DNA of 64,000 bases, taken from Lentisphaerae bacterium GWF2_50_93 (GTDB taxonomy: Bacteria > Verrucomicrobiota > Lentisphaeria > Victivallales > GWF2-50-93). The DNA lies in assembly GCA_001804815.1 (NCBI GenBank), contig MHBI01000099.1, positions 124,001-188,000 of the forward strand, read 5' to 3'. Under the pieces are notes generated by a model, which was not told where the DNA came from, searched no databases, and was given only the letters and a program-made list of their open reading frames with translations. Made by a program: the position numbers and the translations under genes. Below, piece by piece: positions 32,770 through 42,714 of this stretch. The stretch's first letter is position 1. Every line of letters begins with the position of its first letter.

Positions 32770-34734
32770 ATGAAAATAAAAAACTTGTTTGTTTATGCGG
32801 CCCTGGCTTCAGGAATGCTGGGATCCAGTTTGCATGCTGATGCTGCAGTCGGTGAGATAAAGATCCGTTCAGACTTTCCCGGAGGGAACGTGGTTGTCCA
32901 GAAGATTGAAGCGGGAAAAGTGCAGATTGCGCCTGATCTTCGCGGGGGGGGGGCCTGGTTTTACTGGTATTTCGAAGCTGAAGTGGTTCAAGCCGGGAAG
33001 GTTGATTTTGTCTTTCCCGAAAAAATGCCTGGAATTACATCCCTAATTGGAATGCAGGGACCGGCACTGAGTCTGGACTGCGGCAAGTCCTGGGCGTGGG
33101 CTGGTAGTGAAAACGTCAAGGACAATATGTTCTCATATGATTTTGAGAAAGTCGGACAGAAAGTGCGATTTGCGGTCACGTTTCCCTATCTGCAAAGCGA
33201 TCTGGAAGCCTTCATAAAGGAAAATGCTGGAAACAAACACCTCCGGAGTGAAATTCTGACAAAGAGCATTAAGGGGCGCAATGTCGAGATGTTTCAGATT
33301 GGAGAGCCTGGTCCGGGTGTAAAGGCCATGCTCATGACGGCAAGGCATCATGCCTGTGAAAGCATGGTGAGTTTTGTGCTGGAAGGTCTTATTAAATCAG
33401 CTGTTTCCGATACGCCTGCAGGAGTGAAGTTCAGGGAGAAGTATGTGCTGTATGTCGTGCCTTTTGTTGACAAGGATGGCGTGGAGGAAGGGGATCAGGG
33501 GAAAGACCGCAAGCCCCATGATCATAACCGTGACTACGGTAAGGACAGCATATTTCCCGAAGTTGATGCAATTGAAAGTCTGGCCGATTCAAAAAAGATA
33601 CAGCTGTTTCTTGATTTTCATTGCCCTACATTGAGGATGGACATCCATCAGTCGATGTATTTCGTTGGCACTAAACAGACTCCGGCACACAACGAGGCGT
33701 TTGTCGAGGAGTTTGCAATTTTGATAAATAAGGGGCTCCCTCCCAAAAATCCCGGTGGCCCGCGAGTGATGCTGCAAAAGCGGGAGCCAATGGAAAAGGG
33801 AAGCAACTGCAATCGTTATTTTTCATACAAGGAAGGGATGATAATGGCGGCCACGCTGGAGGTTCCATACGCGCCACTCAAGACGGTAATGGATGTGGAC
33901 AACTGTCGTAAAATCGGAGAAGCAATTTTCAACGCGTGGGTGAAAATGGACTTCAACCAGACAAACCCAGGCGAGGACAGGGCGAAGTTTATGGAGTTCC
34001 AGAAAAGGTTCAAAGGCAGTCCGGCGAATTGGGAAAGCGTTGCAGGGGAAATTCTGAATGATGATAAATCCCCGGCACTCTACCGGATTGAGGCGAGTAA
34101 TAAGATGGGGTACATCCGCGCCCGCCAGAATAAATACCAGGAAGCGGCTGATTTTTATCTGGTTGCCCTGAAAGATGCTGTGAACGCTACCCCCGACCAG
34201 AAGGCGACAGCGTTAACCCAGATGTCGGTTATCGTCTGCAAAGATCCTGGCTCAACGCTGGAAAAGGTGGAAAAGCAGCTTGCGGAGTTTCTTGATTTTG
34301 CGTATAGCTCGCCCAGCCAGCAGACCGAGGTTCTCGGAGTAGCAAGCGCTTTTTATGAAAATAAGCAGAACTATGAAAAGGCTCTGCAGTTTGCCCAGAA
34401 ACAGCTTTTGGCAGGGACAAAATACGACACTGGCCGAATTCTGAATAAGATTGCGGATCTCTACGACCTCATGCAGCAGAAGGACAAGGCGATAGAAGTA
34501 CGCAAGGAGTCAGTAGCTCATTTAAGAAAAAATCTCAATCCGGTTCCGGTAGGAATTTTTGGGCCGATGATGGCGTTTGATCTGGTGAATGCTCTTAACG
34601 GGATTCCAAGTTCCAGTGCCGAAGAAAAAAGGGAAGCTGCAAATATGGCGCTTAACCATAAGGTTTGTCCTCAAAATATTAAAGACGCGATTCTCAAATC
34701 TTTAGGGGATATAGATCCGGGGAAAAAGGATTGA
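32770..34734 (+). CDS. Secreted M14 carboxypeptidase-like protein with TPR-like tail, copy 1
   Basis: This 654-aa protein with a signal peptide (about residues 1-25) starts at ATG 32770 after AGGAGA. The N-terminal beta domain ends in VRFAVTFPYLQSDLEAF, as in cytosolic-carboxypeptidase-like M14 enzymes. Catalytic-domain landmarks are zinc ligands HACE (His194, Glu197) and His284 in FLDFHCP, the VDKDGV and HNRDYG segments (family NPDG and NR motifs), and probable catalytic Glu364 in ATLEVPY. Residues about 430-640 are helical, TPR-like repeats (NKYQEAADFYLVALKD, NYEKALQFAQKQLL, KDKAIEVRKESVAHLR). A run of ten G at 32944-32953 lies in the coding frame. It probably trims peptides outside the cytoplasm. 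Confidence 0.78.
   Translation: MKIKNLFVYAALASGMLGSSLHADAAVGEIKIRSDFPGGNVVVQKIEAGKVQIAPDLRGGGAWFYWYFEAEVVQAGKVDFVFPEKMPGITSLIGMQGPALSLDCGKSWAWAGSENVKDNMFSYDFEKVGQKVRFAVTFPYLQSDLEAFIKENAGNKHLRSEILTKSIKGRNVEMFQIGEPGPGVKAMLMTARHHACESMVSFVLEGLIKSAVSDTPAGVKFREKYVLYVVPFVDKDGVEEGDQGKDRKPHDHNRDYGKDSIFPEVDAIESLADSKKIQLFLDFHCPTLRMDIHQSMYFVGTKQTPAHNEAFVEEFAILINKGLPPKNPGGPRVMLQKREPMEKGSNCNRYFSYKEGMIMAATLEVPYAPLKTVMDVDNCRKIGEAIFNAWVKMDFNQTNPGEDRAKFMEFQKRFKGSPANWESVAGEILNDDKSPALYRIEASNKMGYIRARQNKYQEAADFYLVALKDAVNATPDQKATALTQMSVIVCKDPGSTLEKVEKQLAEFLDFAYSSPSQQTEVLGVASAFYENKQNYEKALQFAQKQLLAGTKYDTGRILNKIADLYDLMQQKDKAIEVRKESVAHLRKNLNPVPVGIFGPMMAFDLVNALNGIPSSSAEEKREAANMALNHKVCPQNIKDAILKSLGDIDPGKKD
32944..32953. 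repeat. G10 homopolymer inside a coding region
   Basis: Ten consecutive G encode a Gly-Gly-Gly turn at about residues 59-61 of the first M14-like protein. The paralogue has GGTGGAAAACC at the matching place. Slippage of one base would truncate the protein before its catalytic domain. Confidence 0.8.
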
Positions 34735-34808
34735 GACGCGTTTTAATATGGTTGAAAGCACAGAATAAAACATGAAGATCAATAAAATATAAAAAAGGAA
34801 GTAATCCG

Positions 34809-36836
34809 ATGAAACTTAGAAAGTTGCTTGCTTCTGTCGCGCTGGTTTCCAGTGTTGTCGGTTTCAGCTTTCAGTCGCAAGCTGCGGCCGGGGAGATAAA
34901 AATAAGCTCCGATTATCCCGGGGGAAATGTGATTGTGCAGAAGAGCGAGCCCGGAAAAGCCGAGATTGCACCGGATCTCCGTGGTGGAAAACCCTGGTTC
35001 TACTGGAACTTTGAAGCTGAGGTAATCCAGCCGGGACGTGTGGACTTCATTCTTCCAGGCACGCTGATGATGGTGGCGAAAGGACCCGCAGTGAGCGTCG
35101 ATGGCGGCAAGACTTGGCAATGGATTAACCCCGATAATTTCAAGTTTGCCACACCGGCCGCAAAAGATGTTCCCGCAAATCCCAGGGATTCTTTCTTTTA
35201 TGAGTTCAAGGACAAGGGGCAGAAAGTCCGTTTTGCCACGGCGATTCCATACCTCCAGGCCGACTTGGATGAGTTCCTGAATAAGAACGCAGCTAATCCG
35301 AACATGGAAAAGAGCGTCCTGACCCAGACCACCAAAAGCCTTCCAGTTGATCTTCTTCAGATTGGAAAGCCTGGAGAGGGTGTCAAATCCATGTTGATCA
35401 CCGCCAGAAACCATGCGTGCGAATCGATGGCCAGCTATGTCTTTGAAGGTTTTCTGCAGGAGGCGATGTCGGATTCGCCGTTCGGCGTTGAGTTCAGGAA
35501 AAAGTATGTCTTGTATGCGGTGCCAATGGTCGACAAGGACGGCGTCCAGGCTGGAGATCAGGGCAAGGGAAGGAGCCCGCACGACCACAACCGGGATTAT
35601 GGCCAGACGAATATTTATCCCGAAGTGAAAGCCATCCAGGAGCTGGGCGATTCTAAGAAGGTGGAGTTCTTCCTGGATTTCCATTGCCCGGCTGTCCGAG
35701 GGGATGTGCATGAGATGTTTTATTTCGATGGCATAAAAGTCCCGCATATTTATGAGAACAACATGGAACTGGTCCGATGGATGACTGAAGAGAGGCCTCC
35801 TGCGATCACATCCTGGGAAGGAGTGTATCTCAAGCCTGCCAAGGATCCCGCACCAGTCGAGGGCTTGCCTTCATCAATTTACTTTGCAGCAAAGAAAGGG
35901 ATGATATTCGCGGCTACTCTCGAGAGCCCGTATGCGCAGACGCACACACCCCTTGATGCTGCGCTGGCGCGCGAATATGGGAAAGGCCTTCTGAGAGCCT
36001 GGACAAGGACAGAGTTCATTAGCGGGGCCCCGGAAAGTGCAAGAACAGAAAATGACAATGCCAGGTTCGTCGCATTCCAGAAGAGTTTCAAGGGTACTCC
36101 CGCTGACATGGAAAAGATTGCGGCTGATTGTCTTTCCAATGAAAAATCGAGTGCGCTTTACCGTATCGAGGCAAATAATCGTCTGGGCGCGGTGAAATTC
36201 CGCCAGACTTTTGCATCCAAGAATGACAGCAAGAAGTTCCAGGAAGCCCTTGACTGCTATGAGCTTGCCGTTAAAGATCCTAATGCAACCAATGTCCAGA
36301 AGTCCACGGCGCTTACGCAGAGGGTGGTCATTGTCTGCCGGGATCCTGCTTCAACTCCGGAGAAGGTGGAAGAATATCTCGCTGAGTTCCTGAAATTCCC
36401 TGCTTCCTCCCCTGAACAGCAGTCGAGTGTATACGGGGAAGCAAGCACGTTCTATGAAAAGAAACAGAATTACGAGAAGGCGCTGGGATATGTGAAGAAA
36501 CAACTCCCTTTTGCAGGGAGATATTTCAAAGGGAAAGTATTGAACAAGACCGCCGATATCTATGATCTCATGAAGCAGAATGACAAGGCGATAGAAACCA
36601 GGAAGGAGTCCGTAGCGTACTTGCGCGGACAACTTGTTCCAGTGGTTCCAACAGGGGTATTTGGTCCGTTGATGGCGGCCGACCTGCTGGATGCCCTGAA
36701 CGGAATTCCCAGCTCGACTGCAGACGAAAAGAAAGAGGCCGCCAATATGGCGCTGACCCATAAGGTTTGCCCTCCTGATCTGAAGAAGAGGGTGGAAAAG
36801 GCCTTAGGGGAAATAGAACCAAGCAAAAAGGATTGA
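34809..36836 (+). CDS. Secreted M14 carboxypeptidase-like protein with TPR-like tail, copy 2
   Basis: This 675-aa tandem paralogue of the preceding protein has the same layout: signal peptide (1-25), beta domain, M14 catalytic domain with HACE (His202, Glu205), FFLDFHCPAV for the third zinc ligand, VDKDGVQAGDQG, HNRDYG and ATLESPYAQ for the catalytic Glu, then helical repeats (SKKFQEALDCYELAVKD, NYEKALGYVKKQLPF, NDKAIETRKESVAYLR). All catalytic residues are kept in both copies, so divergence in substrate is more likely than loss of function. AAAGGAAG precedes the start. Confidence 0.8.
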   Translation: MKLRKLLASVALVSSVVGFSFQSQAAAGEIKISSDYPGGNVIVQKSEPGKAEIAPDLRGGKPWFYWNFEAEVIQPGRVDFILPGTLMMVAKGPAVSVDGGKTWQWINPDNFKFATPAAKDVPANPRDSFFYEFKDKGQKVRFATAIPYLQADLDEFLNKNAANPNMEKSVLTQTTKSLPVDLLQIGKPGEGVKSMLITARNHACESMASYVFEGFLQEAMSDSPFGVEFRKKYVLYAVPMVDKDGVQAGDQGKGRSPHDHNRDYGQTNIYPEVKAIQELGDSKKVEFFLDFHCPAVRGDVHEMFYFDGIKVPHIYENNMELVRWMTEERPPAITSWEGVYLKPAKDPAPVEGLPSSIYFAAKKGMIFAATLESPYAQTHTPLDAALAREYGKGLLRAWTRTEFISGAPESARTENDNARFVAFQKSFKGTPADMEKIAADCLSNEKSSALYRIEANNRLGAVKFRQTFASKNDSKKFQEALDCYELAVKDPNATNVQKSTALTQRVVIVCRDPASTPEKVEEYLAEFLKFPASSPEQQSSVYGEASTFYEKKQNYEKALGYVKKQLPFAGRYFKGKVLNKTADIYDLMKQNDKAIETRKESVAYLRGQLVPVVPTGVFGPLMAADLLDALNGIPSSTADEKKEAANMALTHKVCPPDLKKRVEKALGEIEPSKKD

Positions 36837-36840
36837 GTTG

Positions 36841-39024
36841 ATGAAGAAAAAGATTGATATTAAACTGCCGAAGTGCGGCATATTCATAGGATCAGGAATT
36901 TATCCCTCGGGCGCGGACTACCTGCTTTCAACGCTTCATGGGCATATGGCATGGCAGCCGCAGACGGATCATCCATTGGAGATGATAGACAGGATAGTGA
37001 AGGACAACCAGGGTAACCTGGCGCAGATCTGGGGACAACCCAGAGGGACAGCGCCGGCAGTTGTCGCCGAATGGATCTATGCATTGGACGAAATCGGGAT
37101 TGAAGTCCCGTCTCCCGACTGGAAGAACGGCAAATATCTGCAATTATCCCAATGCCAGGAGATCAAGGATCATCCCGAACGGCTCGGTGCAGGCATACTG
37201 CGTTTCGCAAAAGCGGCTGCAAAAAAAGGCGTCTACACGACATGCCTGTACACCGATGCGGCCCCGCAGTGGTCAAAGCGGCTCAAGGAACTCGGGGACT
37301 GGTATCTCGGCTACGACTTCGGTGAGAGGTTCACATTCAGGTTTGACACTTTGAATATTTCCGAGGAGGATCTCGGCAAAGTCACGCTTAAGGAGCACGT
37401 CGACAATTTCATAGAAAAGGTGCGTGCGCATGTGGATGAAAGGCATGCCGCCGGCTGGGGAAACGTGATGGCGACGAGCTGCAACTTCTATATCGACTAT
37501 GAGATACTTGGGGGCGCCGACATTCCACTTCTTGAAGATTTCGCCTTCAGCCATATGAACATTGCATCTGCATTGTCACGGGGCCTGTACCGGCAGCATG
37601 ATCTTCCGATGTGGGGATCTCATCTGGCGCATGAGCACTATTCCTGGATCCCAAATAAGAGCGAGTTCAAGTTCAAGCTGCTGAAGGCTGCCATGTATCA
37701 GAAATACATGTCGGGCAGCAAGATCATTATAAATGAAAGCGGTAACTGGTTTGTCGAGGGAACGCTTTGTGAAGACTCGCCGAAGCACAAATTTCCGAGG
37801 ATCCCCCTGAAACCCGGACAAGTCGCCTGGAACGGAGAAAAGGATCCGATGCAGTTCGAGCCATACATGAAGGAGGCCAGGAAGCACTATCACACGATAA
37901 ACTATGCTTCGCCAATATGCCGCAGATACCGCAAGGAAATCTCGGATTTCTATGATTTCGTAAAGGAGAATGGTACGCCTGAGGGGCAGCCTGAATCAAG
38001 CATAGCGATTGCAAAAGGGAATTATGATCTTGGCGGATACGGCGTCAATCCCAACTCCCCGATAGCAGGCTCCTTCGCACAGGCGGATGTGAATCCGGCA
38101 TGGTTTTCCGGCGCTCCAGAACGTGGCTGGGATATTGTCAAGAAGGTGTTTTATCCGCTGTTGCCGGTGATCGGAGAATATAAAAATTCCTTCCTCTCCG
38201 GTTCACCGTTCGGAATGGTCGACATAGTCAGTTTTGCGAATGATAAGATTGAAGCTTCGTTCCTGAATGCCAACTACAGGGCGCTGCTGTTTTCGGGCTG
38301 GAACACTTCTTCCGTAAAGCAGTATGGTATCTTGAAGAAATACGTGGCCAACGGTGGAACTCTGTTCATCTCGATCCCGCATCTCTCCATGAATGCCACC
38401 CGCAATTATGGCGCGTACAAGGTTGATGAACTGGTCAACGGGGGTGACTTCTCCGACTTGTGCGGGGTCAAGGTCAAAGGAAAGGGAGAGCGTTTCTACT
38501 GGGCGACGGCACCGCACGGTTCGGAAGAGCTCGGTTTCAAGTTCCCCAGGCGTTTCGGGGTGATGCAGACATGCATGGGCGATATTGAAGTGACCGACAA
38601 GAATGCCGAGATACTTGTGGTCGATGATGAACGGGTTAAGCCGTTGCTCATCAGACGGAAATTCGGCAAAGGCAAGGTCTACTTCCTGAACTCATGGGCT
38701 TATCCTGGCGCGCTTGATCAGGATTTCGGACCTGGCAGCAGGAGGGATTCACCGGGACTCATAGGTATGATCTACCGCCATATCGCGGCTGAGAACCGTG
38801 GAAGCGTGTGGATCACTGATGATCAGAATGCCGCCGGCAAGGAATGCGAATACATTACATACTCATATTTTCCCGAGGCCGGAAAGATCTGCCTGTACAA
38901 TATTGATTTCAAGAGAGCGCACGGCTTCTTCCTCCATCATTCCGGAAAAGCAGGACGGATTGACCTCAAGCCGGGAGAATTCAGGATGATGGATGCAAAA
39001 ATAAAAAAGGTGATGGGGAAATGA
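36841..39024 (+). CDS. Putative glycoside hydrolase of unrecognised family, copy 1
   Basis: This 727-aa protein has no signal peptide; ATG 36841 follows AAGGA by 8 nt. The N-terminal two-thirds looks like a TIM barrel: GIFIGSGIYPSG, NLAQIWGQP, HVDERHAAGWGNVMATS, NFYIDYEILGGAD and IIINESGNWFVEG, each with acids placed as in retaining glycosidases. The last third has a Rossmann-like unit (YRALLFSGWNTSS, then YVANGGTLFISIPHLS) like the beta-galactosidase trimerisation domain and a terminal beta domain with GEFRMMD. I do not recognise a named family. A close paralogue lies at 42715. Cytoplasmic location implies action on imported glycans. Confidence 0.55.
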   Translation: MKKKIDIKLPKCGIFIGSGIYPSGADYLLSTLHGHMAWQPQTDHPLEMIDRIVKDNQGNLAQIWGQPRGTAPAVVAEWIYALDEIGIEVPSPDWKNGKYLQLSQCQEIKDHPERLGAGILRFAKAAAKKGVYTTCLYTDAAPQWSKRLKELGDWYLGYDFGERFTFRFDTLNISEEDLGKVTLKEHVDNFIEKVRAHVDERHAAGWGNVMATSCNFYIDYEILGGADIPLLEDFAFSHMNIASALSRGLYRQHDLPMWGSHLAHEHYSWIPNKSEFKFKLLKAAMYQKYMSGSKIIINESGNWFVEGTLCEDSPKHKFPRIPLKPGQVAWNGEKDPMQFEPYMKEARKHYHTINYASPICRRYRKEISDFYDFVKENGTPEGQPESSIAIAKGNYDLGGYGVNPNSPIAGSFAQADVNPAWFSGAPERGWDIVKKVFYPLLPVIGEYKNSFLSGSPFGMVDIVSFANDKIEASFLNANYRALLFSGWNTSSVKQYGILKKYVANGGTLFISIPHLSMNATRNYGAYKVDELVNGGDFSDLCGVKVKGKGERFYWATAPHGSEELGFKFPRRFGVMQTCMGDIEVTDKNAEILVVDDERVKPLLIRRKFGKGKVYFLNSWAYPGALDQDFGPGSRRDSPGLIGMIYRHIAAENRGSVWITDDQNAAGKECEYITYSYFPEAGKICLYNIDFKRAHGFFLHHSGKAGRIDLKPGEFRMMDAKIKKVMGK

Positions 39025-39025
39025 A

Positions 39026-40210
39026 ATGTCTGTGAAAAGCCTTGCATGGATTCCCGAATCGATCCGGTTTGGAACGGATCCGGTCTGTTCCGCCGATATC
39101 GAACAGCTCACGAGTGATGCTGTGACCAGCACGAATATCTACTGCGAACAGCGTTACGCCTCCGCAGACGGGAGCCGTATTGCGATCGAAAGGAAACCGT
39201 TTGGAAGGCCAGTGGAGATATGGGTGTGCAATATGCCCTCGCTCCGGATCTGCAAAATCGCGGAAGGAAGGACGGTTGGAGCCAATTCCTCACTCGATGC
39301 CGTGTATTACGTGAGCCAGGACGCCGGAGTCTCGAGACTGATGCGCCTTGATCTCAAGGAGCTTGTTTCCAGGGAACTTTTCGAGTTTGACGGTCCAGCA
39401 CCATCCTGCGGATCCGTATCCCCGGACGAGCGCGTGTTCGTTTGCGGACCCTATCCTGTAGAAGGCAAAAAGAACGTGTATAGCCTGTGCCGCATCGATC
39501 TTGCCGATAAGAAAATGGTGACCCTCTGCGAGGTGCAGGACATGTTCAACCCGCATCTGCAATTTGATCCAGGGAATGGCAGCCGGGCATTTGTCCAGAT
39601 CAATCGCGGTGGAGTCTCAGATTTTTCGAAAGACATGAAATCGTTCACCGGTCCTCTTGGCGCCACTCTTGCACTAGTGGATGTTGAGACCGGCAAGATT
39701 TCCCCGCTTCCTGTCGGAAGACCCCATACGCCAAGTATTTCGGGCCATGAGGCGTGGGCGGGGAAGAGCGGACGCATCTTCTTTACGGCTGGCCAGTATG
39801 ATGTTTCCTCCAGTTCATATGTGAAACTTAAGAATCCGCCGGATCAGGAGAAAAATATGCCGGCCGCCGCCATTTATTCTGTCACTCCTGGCGATTCGGA
39901 GCCAGGCGTCCTTGCAAAGGGGTTAGTGTTCAACCATATCTCGGTTTCCGATGACGGCCGTTTCTTTACCGGCGACAATCATGATGATGGTGTCATTCAT
40001 GTCGGAAATTCCGAAACCGGCCGCTACCTGCCATTGTGCCATAGCCATACGCGTCAAGGCAGTTGCCAGCACAGTCACGTCCATTCATATATGACGCCAG
40101 ACAACAAGTATGTGATTTTCAATTCCATAGTAACCGGGATTGCCCAGGTTTATGCGGCCTGTATCCCGGATGGTTTTCTCGACAAGGTCATTAATTTAAA
40201 AGGATACTGA
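39026..40210 (+). CDS. Oligogalacturonate lyase-like beta-propeller (PL22-like)
   Basis: This 394-aa seven-bladed-propeller protein has GGGGA 6 nt before ATG 39026. The family N-terminus is visible as QLTSDAVTSTNIYCEQRYAS, and blades include VSPDERVFVCG and VSDDGRFFTGD. The segment CQHSHVHSYMTPDNKYVIF keeps the Q-x2-H-x-H spacing of Mn ligands known in oligogalacturonate lyase, and SGHEAW supplies another His. Such enzymes cleave unsaturated digalacturonate in the cytoplasm during pectin breakdown. Its presence suggests that uronic acids are part of the glycan, though related propellers can have other substrates. Confidence 0.72.
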   Translation: MSVKSLAWIPESIRFGTDPVCSADIEQLTSDAVTSTNIYCEQRYASADGSRIAIERKPFGRPVEIWVCNMPSLRICKIAEGRTVGANSSLDAVYYVSQDAGVSRLMRLDLKELVSRELFEFDGPAPSCGSVSPDERVFVCGPYPVEGKKNVYSLCRIDLADKKMVTLCEVQDMFNPHLQFDPGNGSRAFVQINRGGVSDFSKDMKSFTGPLGATLALVDVETGKISPLPVGRPHTPSISGHEAWAGKSGRIFFTAGQYDVSSSSYVKLKNPPDQEKNMPAAAIYSVTPGDSEPGVLAKGLVFNHISVSDDGRFFTGDNHDDGVIHVGNSETGRYLPLCHSHTRQGSCQHSHVHSYMTPDNKYVIFNSIVTGIAQVYAACIPDGFLDKVINLKGY

Positions 40211-40212
40211 TC

Positions 40213-41463
40213 ATGCATGATGCGAATAGAAAAATGATGGAATCGTCTGATATGAAAATAAAAAGGAAAATAAGAATCGGAATTGTCGGGACAGGGCAGC
40301 GTGCCACGGCTTTTGTTGCAAATCTCGCATCAAGCCCGGATGCCGAGCTGACCGGACTGTGCGATACGGATGAAAAACGCCTTCATGAATTTGCCCAAAA
40401 ATATAAGGCTGCCGGCGCCAAGCTGACCTGCTCCCTGGAAGAATTCCTGTCCGGGGACAATGTTGACGGTGTCGTGATCACGGTGCCGGACGGTGCGCAC
40501 CGCGAGGTTGCAGAAAAGTGCTTTGCCGCCGGCAAGCATTGCATGATTGAGAAGCCGATGGCGCTGACTGTGTCGGACTGCAAGGCGATAGTCCGCGCAA
40601 AGCTTGCCGCCAACCGTATTCTGCAGGTTGGATTTGTCCTGCGCTTCACCCCTTTCTATCGGAAGATAAAAGAAATTGTCGACAGTGGCGTCCTTGGCCA
40701 GATCATGAGCGTTTCCGCCAGCGAGTGCCTGAGTGTGGGGCACAGCATCAGCTATATGCGCAGATGGCACCGCAAGAAGGCTAATTCCGGCAGTTTCCTG
40801 ATGGCCAAGTGCAGTCACGACATGGACATGCTCTGCTGGCTTATCGGCAGCCGTCCCACACGGGTGGCATCGTTTGGGGAGAACAATTTCTTCCTGCCTG
40901 AAAAACAGCCTGCGACACATTGTTCAATATGTCCGGAATCGGACAGCTGCCCATACAAGTTCGGACGGCAGGACAGCGGTTTCGTGGTGCTGAGCGAAGA
41001 ACAGAAGGCGAACCTGTCGAAATATGATGTTGACCTTTGCGTGTACAACAACGACAAGGATATTGTGGACAACCAGGTATGCATCTTGGAGTATGGCAGC
41101 CAGGTGCGTGCAACATTTTCACTGCAGTGCTTCTATCCCTGCGAGAGCGAGAGATTCATCACAATCACCGGTTCCGGCGGGTATCTTTTCGGCACATTCC
41201 ACAGGAATCATATCGAACTGCATTTTTCCGGCACCGGGAAAAAGGAAGTCTTTGATTTGAATGAGGAGATAAATTCCGGAGATGGGCATGGTGGAGGGGA
41301 CAGCCGTTTCCTTCGGGAATTCATCGAGTGCATCAGGGATGGGCGCGAGCCGCAGAGCGACTGCCTCGCCGGCATGGCCAGCACGGTGATAGCCTGTGCC
41401 ATAGAGGAGGCCAGGGCGGCCAATAAGGTGGTGGTGATTCCAGCATCGGCCTACGAGGCGTGA
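40213..41463 (+). CDS. Gfo/Idh/MocA-family oxidoreductase with Cys-rich insert
   Basis: This 416-aa dehydrogenase has the Rossmann motif GIVGTGQRATAF (after a 13-residue leader; ATG 40252 is an alternative start), CMIEKPMALT as the EKP strand, and CSHDMDMLCWLIG in the substrate domain. At about residues 237-248 it has CSICPESDSCPY, a C-x2-C-x5-C-P-Y cluster that I do not know as a normal family feature. A similar cluster occurs in the enzyme at 53688. It may bind zinc or iron-sulfur. The gene lies 2 nt after the lyase-like gene. Confidence 0.85.
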   Translation: MHDANRKMMESSDMKIKRKIRIGIVGTGQRATAFVANLASSPDAELTGLCDTDEKRLHEFAQKYKAAGAKLTCSLEEFLSGDNVDGVVITVPDGAHREVAEKCFAAGKHCMIEKPMALTVSDCKAIVRAKLAANRILQVGFVLRFTPFYRKIKEIVDSGVLGQIMSVSASECLSVGHSISYMRRWHRKKANSGSFLMAKCSHDMDMLCWLIGSRPTRVASFGENNFFLPEKQPATHCSICPESDSCPYKFGRQDSGFVVLSEEQKANLSKYDVDLCVYNNDKDIVDNQVCILEYGSQVRATFSLQCFYPCESERFITITGSGGYLFGTFHRNHIELHFSGTGKKEVFDLNEEINSGDGHGGGDSRFLREFIECIRDGREPQSDCLAGMASTVIACAIEEARAANKVVVIPASAYEA

Positions 41464-41520
41464 AATGGAATCACATGGTACTGCAGTTGTCACAATGTAA
41501 ACAATGATTACGAGGTCGGA

Positions 41521-42684
41521 ATGAATGTGCATGAACTCGGACGTGAACCGCTAAACCAATACGGATCTTTGGAGCCGTCCATACGGAATATCAGGGCGCA
41601 TCGGCCCCTTGATCTGAATTGTGAGCGCTGGCGCCGGGCTCATCCGCAAGCTGGTTTTGCGGATTGGCGTAAGCTGGCCCAGGACTGTCTGCGCCAGGGG
41701 CTCCATTACAACTGCGGTCCGCTTGAAATGCGCCCCGAAGTTATTGACCGTGTTGAAACCGCAGAGTTTACAAGGGAGCGGATCGAGTTCAACACCAGCC
41801 CCTGGTTCCGGGTGCCTGGATACTTCTACATTCCGAAAAAAGTGCCATTGCCGGCGCCTGCGCTGGTGGTGATGCACGAATGGGGTGGCCCTTTGCTCTT
41901 CGGGTCCGAACGCATATGCGGTGAAGCCAGGCATCCTGCCATCGTCAAACACCGTAATTTATACAGCGGCGGTCGTCCGCTCGCTGATTTCTTTGCCTGT
42001 CAGGGGTATTGTGTGATTGTAATTGACGCATACCATTTTGGCTGCCGGGCTCCACGGGGAATCGGCGGACTTCCTGAGTCATATGAGCCGGCTGAACTCG
42101 GGGAATCAACTTTGGAAGACTTCGAAAAAAAAGTGCGCGAATTGCTATATCTTGGCGTACGCCAGTTAAACTGGGCCGGCGCAACATGGTGCGGCATCAA
42201 CTTCGGAGACGACAGCCGCTGCGTGGACTACCTCCTCTCACGTCCGGAAGTCGACTGCCGCAATATCGGTGCAACAGGCCTGTCCGGCGGTGGTTACCGC
42301 ACAAATGTTCTCGCCGCGCTAGATGACCGTATAAAGGCCGCAGTGCCTGTCGGGTGGACAACTACAGGTGACTACCAGCAGGCCTATAACGTGGATGGGG
42401 CCATCGGAACATTCTGTTTGCTTCCAGGCGTATGGGACCGCATTGACGTACCTGATCTTATTTCGATGGCGGCCCCGAAGGCATGCATGGTCGTTGGCAG
42501 TACGGGGGATATGGTTTTTCCCCCTGCGGGTCAGAAAGAGGCGGCCCGCCAGATTTCTCTGGCATATGAGTGGTGTGGATCTCCCGATCTTTTTAGCAGC
42601 TACGCACCTGAAAAACCACATTGTTATGACTGTGAGATTCAGGAGAAGGCGCTGGCATGGTTTGATCTGCATTTGAAAGGTTAA
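41521..42684 (+). CDS. Alpha/beta-hydrolase (acetyl xylan esterase/dienelactone hydrolase-like)
   Basis: This 387-aa cytoplasmic hydrolase has the oxyanion region ALVVMHEWGGPLLFG, nucleophile elbow GLSGGGYRT (Ser near residue 261), an acid in VVGSTGDMVFPP and the catalytic His in EKPHCYDCE. This is the layout of the Abhydrolase_7/AXE1-like esterases found in PVC glycan clusters. It may remove acetyl or methyl esters from sugars. It is 57 nt after the oxidoreductase gene and 30 nt before the second putative glycosidase. Confidence 0.8.
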   Translation: MNVHELGREPLNQYGSLEPSIRNIRAHRPLDLNCERWRRAHPQAGFADWRKLAQDCLRQGLHYNCGPLEMRPEVIDRVETAEFTRERIEFNTSPWFRVPGYFYIPKKVPLPAPALVVMHEWGGPLLFGSERICGEARHPAIVKHRNLYSGGRPLADFFACQGYCVIVIDAYHFGCRAPRGIGGLPESYEPAELGESTLEDFEKKVRELLYLGVRQLNWAGATWCGINFGDDSRCVDYLLSRPEVDCRNIGATGLSGGGYRTNVLAALDDRIKAAVPVGWTTTGDYQQAYNVDGAIGTFCLLPGVWDRIDVPDLISMAAPKACMVVGSTGDMVFPPAGQKEAARQISLAYEWCGSPDLFSSYAPEKPHCYDCEIQEKALAWFDLHLKG

Positions 42685-42714
42685 TATCCGAAACAAAAAA
42701 GGTATCATAAAAAA

